Of a stretch of 64,000 nucleotides of DNA, positions 57,589 to 64,000 are shown piece after piece. Each line of letters begins with the position of its first letter. Positions within the stretch are counted from its first letter, which is position 1. Made by a program: the position numbers and the translations under genes. Below the pieces are notes generated by a model. That model searched no databases and had not been told where the DNA came from. It saw only the letters and a program-made list of their open reading frames with translations. Source of the DNA: JALORV01 sp963766365 (GTDB taxonomy: Bacteria; Pseudomonadota; Gammaproteobacteria; Burkholderiales; Burkholderiaceae_F). The stretch is from assembly GCA_963766365.1 (NCBI GenBank), contig CAVXZK010000003.1, positions 186,001 to 250,000 on the forward strand, read 5' to 3'.

Positions 57589-57664
57589 GTCCCCTTCGTC
57601 TAGAGGCCTAGGACACCGCCCTTTCACGGCGATAACAGGGGTTCGAATCCCCTAGGGGACGCCA
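57589..57664 (+). tRNA. tRNA-Glu(TTC)
   Basis: 76 bases with encoded CCA. GTCCCCT pairs with AGGGGAC, and the anticodon arm CCGCC-CTTTCAC-GGCGA reads TTC. The T arm is GGGGTTCGAATCCCC. It follows tRNA-Ala by 41 bases and precedes a terminator. Confidence 0.97.
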
Positions 57665-57670
57665 TAAATC

Positions 57671-57705
57671 AAAGTCCAGGTCTTGACTGACCTGGGCTTT
57701 TTTTC
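57671..57705 (+). terminator. Terminator of the tRNA-Ala/tRNA-Glu unit
   Basis: AAAGTCCAGGTC at 57671-57682 pairs with GACCTGGGCTTT at 57689-57700 (one wobble), and further T residues follow. It is a standard intrinsic terminator seven bases after tRNA-Glu. Confidence 0.93.
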
Positions 57706-57722
57706 GTCCGCTCTGCCTCGCG

Positions 57723-58055
57723 CTAGCGGTACGCCGGCGCCTCCTGGCATTCGAAATTTCCGCGCACGAAGTCGTTGTAATAGCGGCCCTTCGACGAGGT
57801 CTTCTTCCAGGCGCTGACCGTTTTCTCCGGAACGCCGCAGAAGTGGTACCAGATGCCTTTAAGGCTGACCAGTACGTACTGTTCCCGCTCGTCGTAGCAG
57901 ATCCTCTTCACGTTCTGGCTGCGCCAGATGTTTTCGCAGTGGAAAGGTGCGAGATCGACCTCGCCGCGGGACTTCACGTAGACGCGCTCGGCCATCGCGC
58001 CCTGGGCGGCGGCGAGCAGCGCGATTCCAATGATGATCTGCAGGATCTTGTGCAT
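57723..58055 (-). CDS. Exported KTSC-domain-like protein
   Basis: A 110-residue protein with a signal peptide (KILQIIIGIALLAAAQGAMA). The mature part resembles the KTSC domain: a YDEREQYVLVSLKG strand pair, a WYHFCGVP segment and the closing helix SSKGRYYNDFVRGNFEC. Four cysteines could pair in the periplasm. Function of the domain is unknown. The ATG at 58055 is chosen because it places the signal at the N-terminus; an in-frame start at 58079 is possible. Confidence 0.7.
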   Translation of the reverse strand: MHKILQIIIGIALLAAAQGAMAERVYVKSRGEVDLAPFHCENIWRSQNVKRICYDEREQYVLVSLKGIWYHFCGVPEKTVSAWKKTSSKGRYYNDFVRGNFECQEAPAYR

Positions 58056-58162
58056 GGCTGGTGACTCCCGGATATCCATTGGAGCACCGGAACTTGCGCT
58101 GCCCCAGTCACTTATCCGGACTACCGCAACTGGCCGAGCGCACTGTCGCCAGGAGTCCGCGA

Positions 58163-58648
58163 CTAGCGCGCGGCGTTGCGCGCCTCGTTCGCCCGCTTGA
58201 AACGCGCCTCGGCGTCGGCGACCTCGCGTTCAAGACCGGCAATACGTGCTTCGTACTCCTCGGTCAGGCGGCTGCCGCCTCCTGCGAGTCCGCGACGTTC
58301 TCCCGGCAGGGGTTCGCGGCCCAGTTCGAGCCGGCGCTTGGCCACCTGGACCGCCGTTTCCGCCGCCGCAATTTCCTGCATCGCCGCGTCAAGCGCGCCG
58401 GACTGCGATCCCGCCGGGCTGCTGGCCAGGCGCGGTGGAGGCGACGTTGCGGGGCGCGCCGGGGTGGTGGCTGAACTCCCGGCAGAACGGGGACTGCTCT
58501 TCGTAGAGCGCTCTTCCAGGATCTTGCTGCCGGCCGGCGGAGAGTCAGTAAAGAGGATGCTGCCGTCGGGCGTCTGCACCTTGTAGATGCTCTGTGCCGC
58601 GGCCAGGCTGGGCAGTGCGATACACATCGCGATGAGTAATCGGCGCAT
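58163..58648 (-). CDS. DUF4124-type exported protein with coiled coil
   Basis: A 161-residue exported protein. A short signal peptide (LLIAMCIALPSLAAAQ) leads to a DUF4124-like segment (IYKVQTPDGSILFTDSPPAGS), a serine/proline-rich linker and a C-terminal coiled coil rich in Glu, Ala and Arg (ARIAGLEREVADAEARFKRA). Such proteins are common in beta- and gammaproteobacteria, function unknown. It is divergent from dnaE with a spacer of 172 bases to the dnaE ATG. Confidence 0.78.
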   Translation of the reverse strand: MRRLLIAMCIALPSLAAAQSIYKVQTPDGSILFTDSPPAGSKILEERSTKSSPRSAGSSATTPARPATSPPPRLASSPAGSQSGALDAAMQEIAAAETAVQVAKRRLELGREPLPGERRGLAGGGSRLTEEYEARIAGLEREVADAEARFKRANEARNAAR

Positions 58649-58778
58649 GGAGGCTCCTTCAGGCGAGGACGACGATAACCGTTACAACGCTGCGGGGATA
58701 TCGCCGGACGACGGTCAAGCACCGGCCATTCCGGTGTTTCAGATCAACGCATTGGCCCCGCCGGTCGATCGGTCCTGG

Positions 58779-58787
58779 TTATCCACA
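58779..58787 (+). promoter_or_regulatory. Consensus DnaA box upstream of dnaE
   Basis: TTATCCACA is the consensus DnaA 9-mer, located 33 bases before the dnaE start and overlapping the expected -35 region of the candidate promoter. It is alone, so it suggests transcriptional control by DnaA and not an origin. Confidence 0.5.
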
Positions 58788-58808
58788 GTCCGCACGCAGG
58801 CCGGGTGG

Positions 58809-58814
58809 CAGAAT
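58809..58814 (+). promoter_or_regulatory. -10 box of a possible leaderless dnaE promoter
   Basis: CAGAAT lies six bases (TCCCCC) before the dnaE ATG, with no ribosome binding site. The layout closely matches TAGAAT-CCCCCC-ATG at thyA. Confidence 0.4.
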
Positions 58815-58820
58815 TCCCCC

Positions 58821-61800
58821 ATGAGCGGTACGCAGTTCGTCCACCTTCGCCTGCATTCGGAGTTCTCTGTCGTCGACGGCATCGTGCGCATCGACGACGC
58901 GGTTGGCAAGGCGGCGGCGGACGGACAGGGTGCCCTGGCACTGACCGATAGCGCCAATGTCTTCGGCGCCGTGCGGTTCTATCAGGCGGCGCGAAAGTCT
59001 GGGATCAAGCCCATCATCGGCTGTGATGTCTGGGTCACCAACGACGCCGATCGCGACAACCCGCACCGCCTGCTGCTGCTGACGCAGGACCGCACCGGGT
59101 ACCTCAACCTGTGTGCGCTGCTGACGCGCGCGTTCCTGGAGAATCAGCATCGCAGCCGGGCGGAACTGCGGCTTGACTGGCTCGAAGCCGACGCCGGAAC
59201 GCCGGCCCGGGGCCTGATCGCGCTGTCCGGCGCCCGCCTCGGCGAGATCGGTGCTCACTTGATGGCAGGCAAGGGCGAGGCGGCGACGCTGGCCGCGCAG
59301 CGGCATGCCGCTGCGTTTCCCGGCCGTTTCTACCTTGAACTGCAACGCACCGGTGAGCCTCGCGACCAGGCGTGTACGCAGGCGACGCTGGCCCTCGCTG
59401 TCCGGCAGGGATTGCCCGTGGTGGCGACGCACCCGATCCAGTTCCTCGAGCCCGGCGATTTCCGTGCGCACGAGGCGCGGTTCTGCATCGCCGAGGGGTA
59501 CACGCTCGCCGACCCGCGTCGTCCGCGACGTTTCACGCGCGAACAGTATTTCAAGACGCAGGCGGAGATGGCAGCATTGTTTGCCGACGTGCCGGTGGCG
59601 CTGGCCAACGCGGTCGAGATTGCACGTCGCTGCAATCTCACGCTTGAACTCGGCAAGCCGCAGCTGCCGCGCTATCCGACGCCGGCTGGCGTCACGCTGG
59701 ATGACCATTGCCGCGATCTGGCGGCAGCCGGTCTCGAGCGCCGCCTGGTGTCGCTGTACCCCGACGAGGCGGCACGTGGGTTGAAGCGACCCGAGTATGC
59801 GGCCCGCCTCGACCTCGAGCTGAAGACCATCGCGAAGATGGGCTTCTCGGGGTACTTCCTGATCGTCGCCGACTTCATCAACTGGGCCAAGAGCAATGGC
59901 ATCCCGGTGGGCCCGGGCCGCGGCTCGGGGGCGGGCTCGCTGGTCGCGTATTCACTCGGCATCACGGACCTCGATCCGCTGCGCTATGGACTGCTGTTCG
60001 AGCGATTCCTCAATCCCGAGCGCGTGTCGATGCCGGACTTCGACATCGACTTCTGCCAGGACAACCGCGACCGCGTCATCGACTACGTGAAGCAGAAGTA
60101 CGGTGCCGAGGCGGTATCGCAGATTGCGACCTTCGGAACGCTGGGTGCGAAGGCGGTCGTGCGCGATGCCGGCCGCGTGCTTGACCTGCCGTATACCAAG
60201 TGCGACACGCTGTCGAAGCTGATTCCGCACAACCCGGCCGACCCGTGGACGCTCGATCGCGCCCTGAGGGAGGAGCCCGCGTTCGCCGACGCCGTCAACA
60301 GCGACGAAGAGAACCAGGAGCTGATCGCGCTCGCGCGGCCGCTGGAGGGGCTGACGCGCAATGTCGGCATGCACGCAGGTGGCGTGCTGATCGCGCCGGG
60401 CAAGCTGACGGATTTCTGCCCGCTGTATTGCGCGCCGGGCGCGCAAGGCGCGGCGATCAGCCAGTTCGACAAGGACGACGTCGAGGCGATCGGCCTCGTC
60501 AAGTTCGACTTCCTCGGACTGACGACGCTGACGATCCTCGACCTGACGCTCGAGTACGTGCGGCGGCTCGACCCGTCGTTCTCGCTGACGCTGGAGACAC
60601 TGCCGCTCGATGACGCGAAGACCTATGACGTCTTCAAGCAGGCGGCGACGGCCGCGATCTTCCAGTTTGAATCGCGCGGCATGCGCGAGTTGCTGAAGCG
60701 CGCGAAGCCCGACCGACTCGAGGACCTGATCGCGCTCAATGCGCTCTACCGCCCGGGGCCGATGGACCTGATCCCGGACTTCATCGAGCGCAAGCATGGG
60801 CGGCAGCGCGTCGAATACCTGCATCCTTCGGTGGAGCCGATCCTCGCCGAAACCTACGGCGTGATGGTCTATCAGGAACAGGTGATGCGCATCGCGCAGG
60901 TCGTCGGCGGCTATTCGCTCGGCGCGGCCGACCTGCTGCGTCGCGCGATGGGCAAGAAGAAGCCCGAGGAGATGGCCAAGCAGCGCTCGATCTTTGTCGA
61001 GGGTGCGGGCAGGCAGGGTGTGGATGCGAACACCGCGACCGAGCTTTTCAACCTGATGGAGAAGTTCGCCGGGTACGGCTTCAACAAAAGCCACTCGGCA
61101 GCCTACGCGGTGGTGGCCTACCAGACCGCGTATTTCAAGGCGCACTATCCGGCCGCGTTCATGGCGGCCAACCTGACAGCGGTGAAGGACGACACCGACA
61201 AGGTGAAGGACCTGATCGAGGACTGCAAGGCGCTCGGCCTGACCGTGCAGGCGCCGGACATCAACGCCGGCGGCTGGCGCTTCGAACCGGTGGACATGAA
61301 GACGATCCGCTACGGCCTGGGTGCCATCAAGGGTACGGGGCAGGGCGCGATCGAGGCGATACTGGCCGCGCGTGCGGAAGGCGGACCGTTCACCGATCTC
61401 TTCGATCTGTGTGCCCGTGTCGACAAGCACGTCGTCAATCGCCGTGTCGTCGAGGCACTGGTGCGCGCGGGTGCGCTCGACCGCCTGCATGAAGATCGCG
61501 CGATGCTGCTGGCGACGGTGGGGCGCGCGATCGAGGCGGCGGACAGCGCGGCCGCCAGCGTCGGGCAGGCAAGCCTGTTCGGCGGCGGCGAGGCGTCTGC
61601 GCGGCACATCGAGTACGTCAAGGCCATGCCGTGGAGCGAGCGTGAAAAGCTCTCGAACGAGAAGCTCGCGCTCGGGTACTACTTCTCCGGGCACCTGTTC
61701 CGGGAATACGCCCCCGAGGCACGCAAGCTTGCACCGACGCCACTCGCGGAAGTGCGCCAGGCGCGTGATCAGGTGAAGCTCGCCGGGGTCATCGTTTCCG

Positions 61801-62282
61801 CGCGCAGCCAGAACACGCGACGTGGGCGCATGGGCGTGGTCGTGCTCGACGACGGGACCGCACAGCTCGAACTGATGGTCTTCTCGGAGCTTTATGACCG
61901 CAAGCGTGCGCTGCTGAAGGAGGACCAGCTGCTGTTCGTCGTCGGCAAGGTGCGTTTCGACGAGTTCGCTCAGCGCCTGTCGATTTCAGCCGATGAACTG
62001 ATGGATCTCACCGAGGCGCGCTCCAGGGCGGCGGCTCGCCTGCGCATCGAACTCGAAGGCACCGCGGATGCCGGGCGCCTGCGCCAGGCGCTGAGTCCGT
62101 ACCGGATCCAGGGCAACGGCAATGGCGGCGGGTGCCGGGTCGTCGTCTGCTACAGGAACGCCGCCGGGAGTGTCGACGTTGCACTTCCCGAGGACTGGCG
62201 CGTCCGTCCGGACGATCAGCTGATTGCGGACCTGCGCGGCCAGACGCGCGTCTTGCGCGCGAGTTTCAGCTACAGCCAGTAA
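58821..62282 (+). CDS. dnaE: DNA polymerase III alpha subunit
   Basis: The 1153-residue replicative polymerase, a normal length for DnaE1. The N-terminal PHP domain opens with FVHLRLHSEFSVVDG, and the polymerase palm has the catalytic aspartates in MPDFDIDFCQDNRD near residue 405 and later in the KFDFLGL segment. A helix-hairpin-helix, an OB-fold domain (KLAGVIVSARSQNTRRG) and the C-terminal tau-binding part follow. The ATG at 58821 fits the family N-terminus; the frame is open upstream to 58587, but that part is antisense to the DUF4124 gene. Confidence 0.97.
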   Translation: MSGTQFVHLRLHSEFSVVDGIVRIDDAVGKAAADGQGALALTDSANVFGAVRFYQAARKSGIKPIIGCDVWVTNDADRDNPHRLLLLTQDRTGYLNLCALLTRAFLENQHRSRAELRLDWLEADAGTPARGLIALSGARLGEIGAHLMAGKGEAATLAAQRHAAAFPGRFYLELQRTGEPRDQACTQATLALAVRQGLPVVATHPIQFLEPGDFRAHEARFCIAEGYTLADPRRPRRFTREQYFKTQAEMAALFADVPVALANAVEIARRCNLTLELGKPQLPRYPTPAGVTLDDHCRDLAAAGLERRLVSLYPDEAARGLKRPEYAARLDLELKTIAKMGFSGYFLIVADFINWAKSNGIPVGPGRGSGAGSLVAYSLGITDLDPLRYGLLFERFLNPERVSMPDFDIDFCQDNRDRVIDYVKQKYGAEAVSQIATFGTLGAKAVVRDAGRVLDLPYTKCDTLSKLIPHNPADPWTLDRALREEPAFADAVNSDEENQELIALARPLEGLTRNVGMHAGGVLIAPGKLTDFCPLYCAPGAQGAAISQFDKDDVEAIGLVKFDFLGLTTLTILDLTLEYVRRLDPSFSLTLETLPLDDAKTYDVFKQAATAAIFQFESRGMRELLKRAKPDRLEDLIALNALYRPGPMDLIPDFIERKHGRQRVEYLHPSVEPILAETYGVMVYQEQVMRIAQVVGGYSLGAADLLRRAMGKKKPEEMAKQRSIFVEGAGRQGVDANTATELFNLMEKFAGYGFNKSHSAAYAVVAYQTAYFKAHYPAAFMAANLTAVKDDTDKVKDLIEDCKALGLTVQAPDINAGGWRFEPVDMKTIRYGLGAIKGTGQGAIEAILAARAEGGPFTDLFDLCARVDKHVVNRRVVEALVRAGALDRLHEDRAMLLATVGRAIEAADSAAASVGQASLFGGGEASARHIEYVKAMPWSEREKLSNEKLALGYYFSGHLFREYAPEARKLAPTPLAEVRQARDQVKLAGVIVSARSQNTRRGRMGVVVLDDGTAQLELMVFSELYDRKRALLKEDQLLFVVGKVRFDEFAQRLSISADELMDLTEARSRAAARLRIELEGTADAGRLRQALSPYRIQGNGNGGGCRVVVCYRNAAGSVDVALPEDWRVRPDDQLIADLRGQTRVLRASFSYSQ

Positions 62283-62307
62283 GCACAGCTCGTCTGCTTC
62301 GGCCGCG

Positions 62308-63513
62308 TCAGCGTCGCCCGCCAGCCAGCTCGACGGACCGTGGATGCGAGCGCAGGCGCGCCATCGCCCACACGCCGATCGCCGGTCCGATGGCCAGCGG
62401 CGCAAATGCAAAGTTCCAGCCCAGTGCCTCGACCCAGTGCGGCATCAGGTGAATCGTCGCCAGTGTCAGCGTGAAGCCCATCGCGGTCTGGAACGTCAGC
62501 ATGGTGCCGACACGCGTGCGATCGGCCAGTTCCGCGATGGCCGCGGAAAACTGCGCGGAGTCCGCCACGATCGCGATACCCCAGAGGACACAGACGAGAA
62601 TCAGCAGCGTGGGTGAGCCGCCATAGAGCATCCCGATGAACGCGGCGCAGCTCCCGGAAACGCTCATCGCAAGAATTGTGATCGCGGTGCGGCCGACGCG
62701 ATCGGCGAGGTAGCCGGCGGCGATGCAGCCGATCGCTCCCGCCCCGATCGTGGCAAAGGCGCCCAGCTTGGCCGCGGCAGGCGCTATCTCCGGCGAGAGC
62801 GTCAGCGCAAAGCTGGCGTGCAGGAACACGGCGATCCACGCCCACATCGCGTAGAGCTCCCACATGTGCCCGAGGTAGCCGAGGTTGGCCAGGCGCAGCG
62901 GGACGTCGCGCCAGGCCGACAGCACCGCGCGCGGATCAAACGGTGGCGCCGGCGCGCGTGCCGGGCCGATGCCGGCGAAGCCGATCAGTGCCGCGGCACC
63001 GACGGCGCTTGCCGAGGCGATCGCCACCGGGATGCGCCAGTCGACACCACCGAACACGTTGAACAGGTGTGGCGTCGCCGAACCGAAGGTCAGCGCGCCC
63101 ACCAGGATGCCCACCATCAGTCCCATGTCACCGCGCGCCCAGGTTGACGCGAGCTTCATGCCGACCGGGTAGACACCGGCCATGGCCATGCCGGTCACGA
63201 AACGCAGCAACGGCGCCGCCATCGTCGTCGGGTCGATCAGCAGCAGCAGGGCGTTGGCGCCCGCACCCGCCAGCGCGGCCACCGCGATGAAGCGGCGTGG
63301 ATCGAGCCGATCAGCCAGTCCGAGCAGGGCGCTCACCAGGCAGCCGACGACGAAGCCGGCCTGGACGGCACTTGTCAGTGCCGCCTGCATGAATTTCGAT
63401 AGATCGTATTGCGCGACCAGGGACGGCACGACCGCGGTGGCCGAAAACCACAGCGCCATCGCGCCGACCTGGCACAGCGCGATGACCGCGATCGAGCGTC
63501 GCTTCGAGGCCAT
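62308..63513 (-). CDS. MFS transporter
   Basis: A 401-residue inner-membrane transporter with 12 predicted helices. The first helix is IAVIALCQVGAMALWFSATA, and the conserved loop after helix 2 is ADRLDPRRFIAV, with the second-half counterpart in ADRVGRTAITI. It looks like the cyanate/nitrate-type (CynX/NarK-like) group of the major facilitator superfamily. Substrate unknown. The ATG at 63513 is chosen for the hydrophobic N-terminus; the upstream frame has no ribosome binding site. Confidence 0.87.
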   Translation of the reverse strand: MASKRRSIAVIALCQVGAMALWFSATAVVPSLVAQYDLSKFMQAALTSAVQAGFVVGCLVSALLGLADRLDPRRFIAVAALAGAGANALLLLIDPTTMAAPLLRFVTGMAMAGVYPVGMKLASTWARGDMGLMVGILVGALTFGSATPHLFNVFGGVDWRIPVAIASASAVGAAALIGFAGIGPARAPAPPFDPRAVLSAWRDVPLRLANLGYLGHMWELYAMWAWIAVFLHASFALTLSPEIAPAAAKLGAFATIGAGAIGCIAAGYLADRVGRTAITILAMSVSGSCAAFIGMLYGGSPTLLILVCVLWGIAIVADSAQFSAAIAELADRTRVGTMLTFQTAMGFTLTLATIHLMPHWVEALGWNFAFAPLAIGPAIGVWAMARLRSHPRSVELAGGRR

Positions 63514-63541
63514 GACGATGCGCTCTTGTTTTCCGCCGCGC

Positions 63542-64000
63542 TCAGGCGCGTGACGGGTATTGATCGAGCCCGCGATCCGCTCGCGTTGCCCGGTCACGAA
63601 TGCGTTGCTGCAGCCGGTCCCAGTTCTCGCCCTCGGCGCGCCGATCGTTCTCGCGGTGCCACAGATGCAGGACACCGGTCGCGTAAGCGCCTTCCTTGCG
63701 GCGCACGCCCGAGTTGATCAGTCGCACAGCGAGGTCGGAGTCTTCGTAACCCCAGCCCTCGAACACCTCGTCGAAGCCGTTGACCCGATGCAGGTCGCGG
63801 CGCCAGACGCCGAGGTTGCAGGTGCGCACGCGCTGCCAGCGCCTGGATGCGAGCTTGCGCAGTGGCCCAAGTGGCAGATGGCGCAGCGGCAACGTGCGGT
63901 TGATCTGGCCGCGCTGGTGCGCCTGCTGCCACTGTGTGTCGGTCCAGCGATGCAGTGGCTCGCCCGTAGCCAATGCCTCGCGCGTGAACGACTCCGTAAG
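63542..64000 (-). CDS. Glycosyltransferase, 5'-truncated by the window
   Basis: The C-terminal 152 residues of a GT-A glycosyltransferase; the reading frame stays open to base 64000, so its N-terminal part is outside. The segment CNLGVWRRDLHRVNGFDEVFEGWGYEDSDLAVRL (in parts) carries the ED/DxD-like active site of the galactosyltransferase C-terminal family (GT2/GT7-like), and GVLHLWHREND holds a late histidine. A likely role is in surface polysaccharide synthesis. Confidence 0.8.
   Translation of the reverse strand, partial: LTESFTREALATGEPLHRWTDTQWQQAHQRGQINRTLPLRHLPLGPLRKLASRRWQRVRTCNLGVWRRDLHRVNGFDEVFEGWGYEDSDLAVRLINSGVRRKEGAYATGVLHLWHRENDRRAEGENWDRLQQRIRDRATRADRGLDQYPSRA

Noticed and set aside
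58779..58787. Replication origin at the DnaA box
   Set aside because: A single box without an AT-rich element, further boxes or dnaA/dnaN nearby is not an origin.

Overview
The window is about 64 kb of GC-rich, densely packed bacterial chromosome, probably from a Burkholderiales-like betaproteobacterium. The evidence is gene content and order: a gcvT-gcvH-gcvP operon with sdaA nearby, mltD / gloB / methyltransferase / rnhA / dnaQ in a row, a selenosugar synthase (SenB) gene joined to selD, CCA-encoded tRNAs, and DUF4124 and KTSC proteins. No 16S gene is present, so the taxonomic call is an inference. Both ends cut a gene: a threonine aldolase at base 1 and a glycosyltransferase at base 64000.

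Layout. 0-11.5 kb is a glycine/serine/threonine region: threonine aldolase, a tandem glycine riboswitch with a terminator platform, gcvT-gcvH-gcvP, a convergent secreted subtilase, a di-heme cytochrome c, L-serine dehydratase and an overlapping hydrolase. 11.5-19 kb holds a class III CoA-transferase, folA and thyA on the minus strand, a long-chain acyl-CoA ligase and a ThDP enzyme resembling 2-hydroxyacyl-CoA lyases. 19-28.9 kb carries an envelope lipid-transport set (MCE protein and MlaE-type permease without an ATPase), an MsbA-like exporter, a MAPEG protein and an AttH / FtsX / LolD-type ABC system. 28.9-33.1 kb has threonine ammonia-lyase, an MGMT-like protein, egtD and a frameshifted EgtB-like gene.

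33.3-37.6 kb is the most unusual part. A TPR-HD-GYP protein is divergent from a 35-residue peptide gene that matches the double-glycine leader consensus LSxxELxxIxGG and would leave a hexapeptide. The spacer between them holds two related 12-bp perfect palindromes whose centres are 32 bp apart. The peptide gene ends in a strong intrinsic terminator, and a complete group II intron with its reverse transcriptase begins just beyond it, the insertion pattern known for group IIC introns. A short-peptide signalling pair (secreted peptide plus TPR receptor controlling c-di-GMP turnover) is a reasonable hypothesis that the sequence alone cannot prove.

37.7-49 kb holds a PQQ-type sugar dehydrogenase, the senB-selD pair, a phosphoesterase, a nitronate monooxygenase-like protein, fabI, mltD, gloB, a methyltransferase and rnhA. 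49-64 kb holds an RND efflux pair, dnaQ, an acyl-CoA ligase, tRNA-Val with gltX, tRNA-Ala and tRNA-Glu, small exported proteins, dnaE, an MFS transporter and the cut glycosyltransferase.

Functional links. Threonine aldolase makes glycine, the riboswitch-controlled cleavage system turns glycine into methylene-THF, SdaA drains serine to pyruvate, and ThyA/FolA use and regenerate the folate. EgtD, the EgtB-like gene, SenB and SelD together suggest ergothioneine or selenoneine synthesis, but the EgtB-like gene carries about five single-base indels, and the neighbouring HD-GYP gene carries two more. The clustering of these indels points to local sequence error as much as to gene decay.
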